64,000 bases of DNA from Microcebus murinus (lineage: Eukaryota; Chordata; Mammalia; Primates; Cheirogaleidae). Below, in pieces: positions 1-13,105 of this stretch (position 1 is the first letter of the stretch; the number at the start of each line of letters is the position of its first letter). The stretch is taken from contig NC_134106.1 of the NCBI RefSeq assembly GCF_040939455.1, positions 75,585,001 through 75,649,000 on the forward strand. The letters are read 5' to 3'. The notes beneath the pieces are model-generated. The model was not told where the DNA came from. It ran no database searches and saw nothing but the letters and a program-made list of their open reading frames with translations. A program made the translations under genes and the position numbers.

Positions 1-119
1 AATTATTTCTGAAAAAATTTCAAATATAAGAAACAGCTGTATTTACAATATGTCAAAGAAGGTAGAGTTTGAATGATATTGTTGAGAATATGGTGTGGTC
101 AACTCGAGAAGAAGAGGGA

Positions 120-450
120 AGAAAGACAAGGTCTTTAGAGAGATGATTAAGTTAAAATAAGGTGTTTAAACTGTGCCCTAACCCAATCTTACTGGTGTCT
201 TTATAAAAGGAGGAGATTAAGACACACAAAGAGACACCAGGTATGTGTGTGCACAGGAAAGAAAGACCACCTGAGGGTGCAGTTAGAAGGCAGGTGTCTG
301 CAAGCCACACCAAGAAGCCTCAGGAGAAACCAACCCTGCTGACACCTCGAGCTCAGACTTTCAGTCTCCAGAACTGTGAAAAATAAATTTCAGTTGTTTG
401 TCCCTCTAGTCTGTGGTGTTTTCTTACGGACAGCCCTAGCAAACTAATGC
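120..450 (-). repeat. MaLR/MLT1-like solo LTR, degenerate
   Basis: The stretch reads 'TCCAGAACTGTGAAAAATAAATTTCAGTTGTTTG' in broken form and ends 'CAGCCCTAGCAAACTAATGC', the reverse complement of the start of MLT1-type LTRs as I know them. It is old and diverged. The exact subfamily is uncertain, and a RepeatMasker run would settle it. Confidence 0.5.
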
Positions 451-3400
451 TGATACCTTTGGTTGAAGCTCAGAAACCAATGGCTTCTTTTGAAAACTGG
501 TAAATAAAGTGAAAGAATTAATCATTTGTCTTGGACTTTCCTGTGTTAGTTGTACCTCTTCATAACCAAATAGTAGATGAAGGGATATTTTTATCTATAG
601 AATCATTCCAACAAATAAATGAACAATAAATTATAGAATTGAAATGTTCTTCTGCAGCCCTTGATGAATTAAAGAATCTAGGCATTTAACAGTCATGGCT
701 CCTAACATCACAGAAGGCAAGACAAGTAGACATTTTGTGCCTCTTGATGAAGAACGCATGGCCTATTTAGTGGTCCTGCCAAAAACAATGAATCCAAATC
801 TGTATCAAAATACCAATTTACATGGTCTGAGATAGGGCCTGGGCGCTGCTAATTTTTTTTCTAGAAAATTCTCTGGAATTTTTGTTGAGATTACCATTAA
901 TTTATACATTTATTTGGGAAGTACTATTTAACAATGTTTCATTGGCAGCACCATAAATATGTTGTATCTTCCCATTTATAAAAATTTTTACAGCTTTATT
1001 GAGGTATGATTGATATTTAATAAAAACTGTATACATATTTAGTCTATACACACACACACACACAAACTTGGACATAGAACTTGGGGAGTCACCATTTAGC
1101 CCAGTACAGATGACTTCAAAGTTTCTAAGTCTCAGATTCTATTACTCTGTGATTTAGTAAATGATTTAAATTTTGAATAAGTACCAGAGGAAGCAAGTAC
1201 TAAAGGAAGCTCCAAGGAGAATTAGCAATTTATTGGATCAATCAGTTAATGTCCCCAGTTTAGAAAAATGAGATATATCCACATATGTGTAAATGTACAT
1301 GTATATAGAGAGATGATACATCTATATACCAACAAATGCATATATACATGTGCGTGTCTACAGCTATGAGTGTGTATCTATAAACACACATATATTTCTA
1401 TGTGATTATCTATGTGTATTGGGGTGTGAGATATCAGCAGCTCAGTCTCCACCATATATATGACACTAAAGTAGCATATATAGCAATTCTCCATTCGCCA
1501 ACAGAAGACAGGAAATATTTTCTCTGCTATCTAATAGAATTTCCATTAGGATCCTTGCATTTTGCCCTTTCATAATCTAATTTTCTGCCTTTTATTTTAA
1601 AATGGTGACAGTATCATTAAAGCAGTTTCTTTTTTTTTTTTTTTTTTGCCTTTGTAGTGTCAAGATTAATTGACTATGGCAGAATGTTCAACATATGTAA
1701 ATATGTGTTCATTTAAATGGCGTTATAGAAAACTGCATATTGGGATACAACACTTTGCATCTTTCTTGATTATTGATGAGTTTCAAATTCCCAGGGGACT
1801 TCTAAGAAAGGCTGATGGAACTGGAAGACACATGGGCTAAAGTCCGCCCTATGTATCCCTTTCACTAAACAGCAATGTGAACTTTAGGAGGCCTCAGATC
1901 TCTCTTGGCCTCTGTGAAATGGAGATAACATTACCTGTGGAGCTGCCTCAGAGATGTTGGGGAAATCTTATGGAAATATGGCTATCAACAACAACAACAA
2001 AAAATAAATAAATGGCATTGTAAACAATTGCAAATCATTAAATAAAGATATTTGTTTGAAATACCGAAAAAAGAATAAGGTATACCAAAAATAGGTCAGT
2101 TATATCGGTAAATCAGTATAGCCTGACTGCCCTGCCCACCCTATCTTGCTATCAATTTTGGATTTTTTTATCTAGATCTTTCAGTAATAAAACTTCTAGC
2201 ATATGAAAAAAATACCAATTTACAGAAAATGCAGAGAAAATAGGAATATGTTAAACTACACCACAGTGATGAAATCAACAAGGAGAAAGTTTATAGGACA
2301 ATACACTTCCTTCAAATAAAATGCAGGGAATTTTTTTAAAAGTGAAGGGATTTTGACTTGTAATCATGCACTGAGCTGTGTGTTTGCTTTGGTTGGTTTC
2401 TGTATTCATGGTATTTTTAGCAGTAAAAACCTGGATTCAGAATATGAAATGTAGAGGGTAGAGTGTGAAGGGGCTGGACCATAGAGACAGAGGGACATGC
2501 AGGGGAAGGGCCAGCAGCTCGAGGGAGCAGGGTGTGGTCCAGGTGGACAGTGCCCAGAGCTTGGAGATGTAAGGGAGTGTGCAGTATCTAGAAGTGGGGA
2601 TGGAGAAATAGGTAGGAAGGCAATTTTGGTGCCTTTAGGGAGTATGCATTTTATCCTAAGGGCAACTGGAAGCCTCCAAAGAGGTTTAAGCTGGAGAGAG
2701 CCCAGGAAGCCATCTTATTGGTACTTTAGAAAGGTCACTCTGGGTGGAGGGTGAGGAAGGGCTGGAGCACAGTCCAACGGGAAAGCGTTACAGCAATCCA
2801 TATGGGCAAGGCCAGGTGGCCGTGGCCTTGCTTAGGAGTGAGGCCGTGGGGACAGAGAGAAGCAAGTAGATTTCAGAGACCTTTGGGAGGTAGAATAGAG
2901 TGCCTAAGGATTAATCTGCTGCGAGGTAGGGGAGGCAAAGGAAAATCAAAGCTCAAGTCCAGAGTTCTGGCGTGGGTAACTGGGTAGATGGAGGTGGTGG
3001 TTATTTATTTATTTGGATGTGTTGCTTGTTGAGGACGGGAGCACCAGAGGTGAGCAGTTCCCACGTGGGGTGGGGGTGAAGGGGTGGTGAGTCCAATTTG
3101 GGGGTGGAGTCTGCGGTACCCGTGGCATGTGCGTTTAGAGCTCCGGCCTGGAGATAATGGTCTGAGAATCATTCCCTGAACTCATGGGCCAACTCTGTGG
3201 GAGGTGGTGTGCTCTAGCAGGGAGGTGGTGACGGGGGCCTGGGTGTGGCTGTGAAAATGCACAAGCTGAGAATGTATGGAAGGGCAGCCACTGCTGCCGA
3301 GGACCAGAAAGGTGAAGGGCTTGGGCGTCCAGTGTGCTGTGGTTCTCACTGGATCCCTCTGTGTTGGAGGCCTGCACAGGGCGTGTGGACTCCGGGGAAA

Positions 3401-6120
3401 GCTCTGGAAGGAGGTGCAGTGGGAGAGTCGAGGCAGCGGGATAGTGCGGTGGGAGCAGAGGGATCTGCCAGTTTGCATTGGAGAAATTTCAAGCCCTTTT
3501 CACCCTCCTGAAGCCCCTGATTGCTGGACCATGTCAGCACATGGTCTGCCCTTGGAGAGTTGGGCACATAGACACTCAGATTGTCCCCTGAGCAGCCGGC
3601 AGGAAGCTTTTTCATCCAAGATCACATATGGCCTCCTTTGTGAAGCTGTTCCTGACTCCATGGACAGAAATAATCACTCCTTCCCATAGGATCCTATAGT
3701 ATTTTGTGTGCAAATTTTACACTTCTTACTCCACTGTTCTACAATTACTTGCTTATATGTCTAGCCCCCCTGGAACACAGGGACCTTGTCCAGTCCCCTT
3801 TGCAGGCCCAGCATATGTCTCAGCCGATGGATGGCTGGAATGAAGGGAGGGCTGTCATGAGCAGAAGAAATACTACTCAAGGCTAGAGAAGTGGAGCTGG
3901 CCCTTGGGAAAGGGTCGGGGAGGAGAGTCCTTGGGGAAAAGATGAGGGTGGAAGAGAGAGACGGTATTATGGCAGGGAGAGCTTTTGGAGGTGATTGCCT
4001 GGGGTCCTGAATTTCTAAGTATAACATTGTTAGGCTGATATCTATTGGTAGGGAAGGAAACCAAAATATTGATCTCTAAAATACTGAGGATTGTTAAGTT
4101 AAAGACACTGAAAACACAGGGAAGCACTCTGCCTCAGCCTCTGTCTGATGGCAGGACGTGAATACTTCCTTACTGAACATGATGCTTGCTTATCGGCCCA
4201 GAGAAGGCACCAGCAGGCAGCAGAGAAATGTGGAAACAGACTTTCTCATTTTCCCACATTTCCCTGCCTTTTAAAAGACTGGAATTACTCTCTCCTTTGT
4301 CTTGTCACTATACAGGACTTACGGCTTTACTACTTAAGCAAAGCCCCAAAGCCAGTCATGGGCAGAGCACGCCTTAATAAACTTCTGCTTGTTTTTCTTG
4401 TGTTAATCTGACTTGTGTTTTCAGGATAGCATCTCAACTAAGAGCCTAAAAGGAAAAGAAAAGAAATTATGTTTTCTCTCTTTCATTTACAGTGCTCTTT
4501 TGTGTTACTGTCCAGGTTTCTTAGGATCTTTTCTGGCATGAATAAATCTATCTTTGCAGTAACACCTGTATGGCTAGAATAAAGATTTTTAAAAACTGAA
4601 TAAATTAAGAACAGAATTTCTTTTAAGCCGCATTCTTACCTTTAAGTTCCAGCTGAAAGCCCGCAACAAAAAGGCCAGACCAAGGGTCACTGGGCATGGA
4701 AAGAACATTCCAAGGAAGCAGGGTGGAGTTCCCTGGGTATGGCAATTGCAAAGGCTCAAATTACCATTGCCAGAGATTCAGGGACGCTCAGCAGGCAGCA
4801 GGCACTTTGGGAGGCTCTCAGCATCAGCATGGGAACTGGAGCCCTTACTGGAAGATTCACCACCAAACAGAAACAAGCTCCTGACCTGGCCTGGGGGTAG
4901 GGTAGGGGGAACTCCTGTTCTCCTGCAGCTCCTTCAATACATTTCAGTGGGGATAAGGTCACTCTAGTGTCAGGTGGGATTTTGGGCAGTTCCCATGTCC
5001 CTTTTAGTTAACTGACAGTACTACAGTTACTTTACATGAGAACAGTATTAATTCTGTATTAGATTTTAATCTTGCATCAATGCTTCAATTTTCATCAGAG
5101 GTGAGACTTCTCCTGCCCCTTCCCACTCCGAGGCCTAGACTTGGAGAACAGCATGGAATTGGTTCTGCTCTTCGTGTGCACCCCACCTCCGCCCTCACTC
5201 ACTGCCTGCGGGTGTGGGCCCTCATGTGTGGCCACAGATGAGAAAGGGAAAAGAGGGAAGGGGATAGGAAATTGCTAATATGTGACCTTTGACCTGGCAG
5301 ATATCTGAAGCTGAGTCTGTCTCTTGTGGGACACTTGAGTGTCCTCTTTGGAGATTCCCAGACCTGCGCGTGCTCAGTGGCCATTCTTGTGCCTTGGATA
5401 CATGTGTCCCTGCCAGTGGCCGTCCCTTCAGCTCTGTCTCACTGCCAGGCAGCCCCACTGGGGCCTCTCCTGCGTGGCCCACACAGGTCTACGGGAAGCA
5501 GCCTGTCGTGCAATGACAACTCCGCAGTCCTGTCCGATTCCCTGGATTTCCCCAATGAGACTGAGAGCCTGGAGTCCACAGGGCCCCCATGGTGCAGAGT
5601 ACCCCAATCCTCTCCCCCGAAAACCCACACTCTGTGGGCTGGAGATGAAGGAGACAGCATCTCACCCATTCCTCCATCTGCTGGCACAGGGCTGCACAGC
5701 ACAACCACACTCCTCTCTCTTCCACACCCCAACACCTTTTATTATATTTTTGACCTGAATAAGAGTTCCAAGAAGCAATGAGCAATTTCTCGATGATTTT
5801 TTCTTAAATTCTGGGTATGGGAATTCTATCATACCCATTTTGGTAGTTAATATTTATTATATTGGTTCCTAAATCCTAACCAAGGCAAGAACAGTTCTAT
5901 TTTTAACTCTGTAAATTACAAAAGTGGCAAACACAAGACGTGCAAATAAGAAGGGTACAGCTTCAAGAATTTTCAGAAAATGAATAAGACTCCACAGAAG
6001 CACCCAGATCAAGAGATTGGACCCCAGAAGTCTGTCGTGCATTCTCTTAGTCAGTTCCTCCCTTCAAAAGTCACCCTGATCCTGATTACTGGCTGGTGTT
6101 GCCTGCCTTTTTTTTCTTCT
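451..6120. other. Gene-free intergenic sequence with old repeats
   Basis: No exon with splice signals or conserved frame is visible. The stretch holds a short CA run near 1050, a T-run at about 1627-1647, MIR-like sequence near 1860-1985, and an L2-like 3' end near 3740-3850. A GC-richer segment at 2490-3060 contains the phrase 'AAAGGTCACTCTGGGTGGAG', typical of an ancient mammal-wide repeat that also appears near 16.6-18.0 kb and 61.6-62.4 kb. Short open frames here (for example 5326-5781 and 3276-3689) have no recognisable product. Confidence 0.5.
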
Positions 6121-6164
6121 TCTTCTTCTTTTTTGGTGTTGTCTGTGCTTGAACATTATATTCT

Positions 6165-6236
6165 ATTGAACCAGATGAAATTGCTGGTATTCAACTATTT
6201 TTTGCACTTTGAAATGTCAATTTCATCTGGTTCAAT
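6165..6236. repeat. Perfect 19-bp inverted repeat with 34-nt loop
   Basis: The left arm ATTGAACCAGATGAAATTG (6165-6183) is the exact reverse complement of the right arm at 6218-6236. Pairing continues outward for about 8 more bases with two mismatches ('TATATT' on both sides). The transcript would fold into a hairpin of about 90 nt. It could be a small inverted-repeat transposon remnant, a local inverted duplication or a pre-miRNA-like hairpin. No family was recognised. Confidence 0.75.
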
Positions 6237-6525
6237 CTAATATAAATAAGATGAAATTACACTGTGCCTATATCTGTCTTTTGCTCAGTATTATGTGTAT
6301 GCAAGTCATTCATGTTGTTACATGTAATGATTTTTGTTTTATTTTTGCATTGTATTGAAAAAGAGTAAAAAATGAGCCCAGGAGATCCGGGTGGAGCTCT
6401 GAATTTGTCCATTACAGTACATGTGTAGACATTCAGCTTTAATAGGTACTGCCAATTTTCCAAAGTGGTTGTGCCCATTTACTCACCCATGGTATTATAT
6501 ATACCATCATCAATAGAGAATGAGA

Positions 6526-6860
<335 letters not shown>

Positions 6861-6869
6861 AGAGATTGA

Positions 6870-8090
6870 GAATTTAAAAATGATACCACTTATATAATAT
6901 CATCACAAAGAATCAAATAACTAGTAATAAATCTGACATAGGATGTAGAAGATTGCTATACAAAAAGCTACAAAACCTAAGTGAGAGAAAGTTGAAAATA
7001 TCCAAATAAATGGAGGGATATAGTATTTTCATACACTGAAAAACTCAATAATATAAAGATGTCAATTCTTTTCAAATTGATCTATAGATTCAATGTAATC
7101 CTTATCAGAATCCTAGAAGAATTTTTTTTCTATAATTGAATTGACAAGCTGATTTTAAAAGTTATACTGTTATGCAGAGAGCCAAAAATAGTCAAGATAA
7201 TCGTGAAGGACAACAAAGCTGGAGAACTTACATTAATACTAGCTTGATATCAAGATTTATTATAAAAGCACAGTGTGGTACTTTTATTATAACAAGGACA
7301 GTGTGGTATTTGTGCAAGCGTAGACAAATAGACCAATGAAACAGAGTGGAGAGTCCAGAAACAGACCCATGAGTAAACAGCCACTTGATTTATGATGGCT
7401 GTGACACTACAGTGGTGGTGGTGGTGGGGGGGGAAGGGTGGCCTTTCTGATAAACAGTGCTGGATCAATCGGATGTCCAGATGGAAAAAACTGAGTCCTC
7501 ACCCCATTGTGTGCCATACATAAAAATCACTCGTAGGTGGATTATAGATCTAAATGTGAGAAATAAAACAATAAAACTTTTAGATTTTAGAGGGAAATAT
7601 AAGAGAACATTTTTATGACCCTTGAGAAGGCCAAGATTTGTTAAACAGGTTAAAATAAGCGCCCGCTATGGAGGAAAGCAATCATAAAATTGGATTAAAT
7701 TAAAATGAAGAACACTGTTCATCAAAAACAACATTAATAGAGTAAAAAGGGAAGCCACAAAATGAGAGAAGATATTTGTGACACACAAGTTAACCAAAAA
7801 TTCCTATCTAGATTATATAAAGAACTCCTATAAATCCATGAGAAAAAGACTAGCAACCCAAAAGAAAAGTGGGCAAAAGACATGCACAGGTACTTTGCAA
7901 ATGACAATAGAGATGCTAACACTAGTAATTATCAGAGAAATAGTTAAATCAATTAATTGAATTTATCAATTTAAACAAATTTGATTCTAAATTAAATTCC
8001 AACCCCAAACTACTACCAAACCACCAGAATGTCTAAAATCAAAGTCCAGATATACCAAATGTTGGTGATGATGAGAAGCTGGGATCCAAT
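6870..8090 (+). mobile_element. LINE-1 fragment, ORF2 3' half, sense
   Basis: Sequence such as 'AAAGCTACAAAACCTAAGTG' and 'GACAAATAGACCAATGAAACAGAGTGGAGAGTCCAGAAAC' (in pieces) is the usual L1 ORF2 C-terminal coding region. It is riddled with stops and indels, so it is a dead 5'-truncated copy. The last part (to about 8090) still looks like L1 3' sequence. Confidence 0.8.
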
Positions 8091-8394
8091 TACAATTGTT
8101 TTTTCTTTTCCTTCTACTTTTCTTTATTTTCCTCATTTCCTACTGAATTTATGTTTCTTTATAATCAGAATACAAGATATTTTTCTCCAGAGCAGATGCG
8201 TGTCTCCCTGTTATGATGACACGGAGGTGCTTGTGGGGGAAATACCTTGTTCCAGGCCACGGCAGCAGAGCTGGGATTTGAGCTCCAGCAGGCTGCTTCC
8301 TAAAGGCCCCAGGGGTTGAGGCATTTGAACACCACACCTCTCTCCATTTTAAGCCCAGCTTCTATAGCTCTATTTTCTGGTGAATGCAGAATAG

Positions 8395-9100
8395 TGGTGC
8401 CGGAGCCAGCCGGCGACATGCGGCACCTGGAGTTAGGGGGCGAGGCTGAGAAATGAAGAGACAACAAAAAGATGGGGACGGGAGGACGGAGCCCTTGCTG
8501 ACTGCCGCGCCTCGTTTATTTCAGTTGCTGTATTTATACAGATAAGAACAAAGGAGAAGCAAAATGCATTGGAACAGGTGGTGCATGTCTTCATTAAACC
8601 AGAAAACAAAACGATTCTTGTTTCTTTTAACCTTACGTCACTTTGATAGTCCTTTCCTTCGCTTAAGCAGTTTTCTAATCTACAACTTAACTTTTTTCTG
8701 ATATCAAAAAAGCTACAAATACTCAACTATGATCACTCAGACAGTTCAAGGAAAGAGCACCCAAGCGTAATTAACAATTCTGAGAAAGGAGTGTGCAGGG
8801 CCTAGGGGGGCTATAAGCTACCAGGGCTGTGTGCACAGGATTACTTCAGTGACCTTCTATAACTGCTACTGTTATCTCCAGCACCCTCCGTGAGCTAGAA
8901 GAAAGGCCAAGAATGTCAGAGCTATGAGTTAAGGCGCCAGGTGCTGTGTCTCTAGGACCCCAGTGTTCCGGGCAGCAACCGCACTTTAACTCTCCCGTGT
9001 TCGGGACAGCTCCCAACATAGTGGGATTGGCACCGATATGCAAACTGTGCCTTGCTGGGTCACTTCCCTTGGCCAGACTTCCAGGCTGGATTTCGGGAGG
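8395..9100 (-). mobile_element. ERVK-like LTR, antisense, far end unresolved
   Basis: Read on the minus strand this stretch has LTR architecture: a TATA-like TATAAATACA, then AATAAA in 'GAAATAAACG', then a 'TCTCTTCATTTCTCAGCC' R/U5-like stretch, ending '...GGCTCCGGCACCA' at 8395. This order matches betaretrovirus-like LTRs. No provirus body follows on the U5 side and no clean target duplication was found, so it is either a solo LTR or a rearranged copy. The position of its 5' end (about 8.8-9.3 kb on the + strand) is a guess. Confidence 0.5.
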
Positions 9101-11273
9101 CAAAAGACCTCAGCACAGCCTGCTCTGGAAGCCCCTCCCCACATGCCTGAAGGAGCCCTGGGTCACATCTTTAAAGCAGCTATAACTTATTTTACCCTGT
9201 ATGGAGATTATTTGCTCATCCTTGGAGTCTCACCTGTGAAGTGCAAAGGGAATTTGATGGTTCAGGGTGTGCAGCAGTAGCAGTTTTTAGAAACTTTTTT
9301 TGTAGTCAAGGTCATCTAAAATTTATCCCTGCCTTTTAAGTGGCTAACAATCCCACACGCCTTTCAAAATTAATCACATATTTTATGTTTACTGTTTTAA
9401 TCGATTTTCATTTAAAGTATTAACTAAAGGAAAAGTTGCAAATACATTTTCTGTCTCTGCAATTACTTACAATTGGCGTTGAAAGGCAAGCGGTGTATCA
9501 CCAGGCAAAGATGTTGGGGTCCAGGTCCCAGTTTTGTTGAAGGAGACTTTAACCAGCGCCCGCCTTCAGGCTATTTGAGTACCCTGACCCAGGCAGGGTT
9601 AACTAGCAGCGTAGACTGGCCCTACCATCCAAGTGTGGGGCCACATCTGGGCAAAGCAGCGGCTCCTACGTTACCATAGCTTTCTTCTCCAATCAATAAC
9701 TCATTTTCTGGTAACACCCTATCAGCTTCTGATTAATGAGTTTACTTTTGATAGAATTGACCACACCTAGGGACAGAGTCAGGGCTGGATTTCTGCCCTG
9801 TGGGGACAAGTGCACAGAGGGTGAATTCCTTCCCCAAAGTGACCCTTCCATGAAGATCAAACCACAGTGAGAGGACCACATGCTCACCTCCATCCCTGGG
9901 AGATTGAAGGGGGCCCCTTGAGGATGGTTACTAGTTTAAATATTTGCCTCTGGCATCACGATACAGTGACAGAAGCCAGCAGGTGCTGCAGGCAGATGGG
10001 GGGTGGGGGAAGGTGCTGGGAATCTATAAAAAGATGGAGAAGGGCCCAGAGGAATCACCCTTCAGAAATAAGAGAGGGAAGAAAGGGACACTGAGATTTC
10101 CATAGTAGACTTGTGAGTGGTATCATTCTGTCAACATTTATTGATCACTAGGCACTGAGAAAACAAAGGAATAAGAGCGTTGTAAGATCTTTATATGGTT
10201 TATGGAATTTAGCACTTGTGTATTTTGCTACTTCCCACTTTGTTTACTTATAAAGTAAATTAAAGTGATGAGATACAAAAGTCCTAAAACAAAATCAGCT
10301 GTAACCCCAGTCTCAGGGGCAGGCGGAAGTGGAATGCTGGGCAATGTGTCTCTTTGTGCAGTCAGGAGAGTCAAGCAGGGGGTGACAGCTCTGAGGAGGA
10401 GAAGGATGTGGACAGCTCTGGGGGCCATGAGAAGAAAGAATACGGTGCAGGGGCAAGCGTGCTCTCTTTGTGTCTCATCCCTCAGATCTACTCTGCAATC
10501 AGCAACCAGAGTTACTTATCTAAAAACCTCCAATGGCTTGCCCTGTCCTGACGAGGGACAGCACTCATGTCATCTCCACGGTCCTGATTGGCCCCCTGAG
10601 GTGGAAGGTGCCAGCAGGCGTCACCTCCCAGTCTGTGGTGCCCAGAAACCAAGGGGGCCAATGACCCTGAGAAAGAAGATGACTCTGCCAGAAACCAGTC
10701 CACATTGCCAACAAAGATTCAGTCCTCAAGGGGGGCTGTAAACCAGAGACAGCTGAGGATCCCCAGTTATCTTAAACCCAGTTGGGGTTCCTCCCTGTGC
10801 CTGCTGCCCCCAGGCAATGCCGGGCCCTCCTTGATGAGGAGAGCTCCCGGAGGAGTGTTGCCTCTTCTTCCCAGGGAGGGATTCTGAAACCAAGTGAGAG
10901 GCGAGACATTATGACATGCCAGGGGAGCCCAGAAGATGTAGAAATCGGTGAAGGCTCTGCTGGTAGGGGCAGGGCATGAGGGGAGAGAGGACTCGAGGGG
11001 CTGTGACATCTGTGCCAGCCTTGCATGGTGGCCTCGGGGAATACTCTGTTCTAGCCACAGCTGGGCTTGAGGTGTTTGTTGGCGTTCATTTGGAAAACCA
11101 AATTTGGCTTAACATTTGCTTGACTTTCGGTCCCTTCTTTCTTCCCTTTGCTCTCCCTCCATGGAATAGGGTGGGATAGCCGTGGTTTGGGCGCATGGCC
11201 ATAGTGCCTGGGTTAACAGGTGACTTCAGGGGCTCTGCCCATAGGGCACACCTGGCTGGGGGCTTCTCCTAAA
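9101..11273. other. Intergenic, no gene recognised
   Basis: The 158-codon open frame at 10265-10741 is arginine/serine/glycine-biased with no recognisable domain, codon pattern or splice context, and is probably chance. No young repeats were seen here. Confidence 0.4.
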
Positions 11274-11465
11274 CCAGGGGTCAGCACAGTTTCTGTAAAA
11301 GACCAGGTAGTAAATATTTTTGGCTTTGTGGGTCACATATCCTTCTTTGTTGTTGCTATTGTTTGGATAACAATCATTTAAAAATATTAAACAGTTCATT
11401 CGTAAGGTAAGGTGATGCCAAATGGCTGGATTTGGCCCATGAGCCACAGTGCCCAATCTCTGTAA
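11274..11465. mobile_element. hAT-Charlie-type non-autonomous DNA transposon
   Basis: It begins 'CCAGGGGTCAGCACAGTTTC' and ends 'GGATTTGGCCCATGAGCC...', with a 'GTAAATATTTTTGGCTTTGTGGG' centre in pieces. This is the familiar mammalian hAT short-element pattern with near-inverted termini (GGTCAGCA / TGCCCAATC is degraded). The subfamily is not assigned. Confidence 0.6.
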
Positions 11466-12804
11466 GCCTCGACCAGCAACGCATGAGTGGAGAGGGGCAC
11501 CATGATACGGAAGGACTTGGAGGGCCTTCTCCTTAGAGTGAACCTCTTTGGAGAAGAAAGCTGGTCATCAGATTCCTCTAATATAAACTCTAATTCCATC
11601 AAGCTGAAAAAAAAAATGAAGTAGGAGCTGTTAAAAGGTAAACTTTGGCATGTTAAAATTTTAATGTATTTATTTGAGCAGACAAGGGCTCATGAGTCCA
11701 GTAGCTCCAAACCAGGGAGCTTTGGCACTTCTCCACCGGAGCACAGGGGGACAGCGTGTGCTAGCAAGGGCAGGGCAGAGGGAAGGTTTGATTTGCTAAC
11801 GTGGAGCAGGAAGTGGAAAGTCCCTAGTTAGAGGTCAGCTGGTGGTTTCTGATTTTAGTTAAGAGCATTTACGCCGGGTTGGGTTCAGTTTGCTTTTATA
11901 GGAACCCAGGGCACTGAGGCACCTCAGTTTACTGGCCTCCCAGGTAATTATTTTAACAGTACCTAAAAAGGTTTAAGAATTTTTTTCCTGTCCTCACCTT
12001 CCTATCATTTGTTATTAGCATTCCCCATATTTCAGTTCAGGATATTCAAGTTTATATGGACTAAAATTTGCCTCAGATAGATGTTTTGGTCTGTTAAGGG
12101 CTGTTAACAGCAAAACCCACACTGGTTTATTAGGGGTAAAACAGGGACAGAGGCACTGGGCCAGAGACGTTGGTACTGAGTAGGGAGCTCGGTCCACTGA
12201 GATGAGGGTGGCCCGTGGGAGGTGCAGTGGGGTCTGGAAGGATGGAGGGGGAGTCCATGGGGTGTCCAGGAATAAGAGAAAGGCCCAACAGACCTATGAC
12301 AGGGTTGAGGGCAGAGCTGGGCTTCCCTCAATTTTGGGGAGGGGCAGTTTCTGCCCATGGCTCCCTCCTGCTCACGGACATCGCCACAACAAGATTGTCT
12401 GATCCAGAGACCCTCTCAGGGAAGAGCTGCCTTTCTAAGTGGGTTCCCACCCAGGCTTTGTTGTTTTGCTTTTTCTAAGCAGGTCATTAGAAAATGTTTG
12501 GTATGGATCCATAGAACACTCAAATTGTTCTACGTACTATGAGGAATTAATTCCTAAGTGCAAGATGCAGTCTGAAGAGGAGGCACTTGTATCTATGTGA
12601 TTCTGACAGTGGGTAGGGGATGGTGCACTAGCCAGGGGCTGGGGGAATCCCAATTTAACTGTGTCCACCTTGACCTGTCTGTGGGAGCCACTGCTCTCTC
12701 CCTGGCTCTTGTCTTCTCATCCAAAATGTGAGATTGTTGAATGGTGTGATCTTTCTGATTCCTCTAATTTAAAAAGTCTAGAATCATTCTAACTTCCCAT
12801 TGCT
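11466..12804. other. Intergenic, no gene recognised
   Basis: Mixed single-copy-looking sequence. 11640-12000 has an old LTR or LINE flavour, but no family could be named. No splice-bounded coding segment is apparent on either strand. Confidence 0.4.
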
Positions 12805-13105
12805 GCTGTTCTTTCGGACAGAGTGATGCTCTTTTGCCTGGGCTAGAGTGCAGTGGTGTCATCATACATAGCTCACTGCAACCTCAAACTTCTGGGCTCA
12901 AGTGATCCTTCTGCCTCAGCCTCCTGAGTAGCTGGGACTACAGGTGCCCACCACCATGCCTGACTAATTTTTAAAGTGTTTTTTGTACAGACAGGTTCTT
13001 ATTATGTTACCCAGGCTGGTCTCAGAGCTGCTGGCCCCAAGTGATTCTCCCATCTCAGCCTCCCTGAGTGCTAGGGTTACAGCCATGAGCCACTATGCCG
13101 AGGAA
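12805..13105 (-). mobile_element. Old Alu SINE, antisense
   Basis: Reverse-oriented Alu: 'AGAGTGCAGTGGTGTCATCAT', 'CTCACTGCAACCTCAAACTT', 'AGTAGCTGGGACTACAGG' and 'CACCATGCCTGACTAATTTT'. It is diverged and lacks the lemur-specific spacer, so it is an older Alu. The A tail (a T-run on +) is gone. Confidence 0.88.

Noticed and set aside
10265..10741. 158-codon + frame, the longest in the first 15 kb
   Set aside because: No domain, biased composition, overlapping frames on both strands and no splice context.
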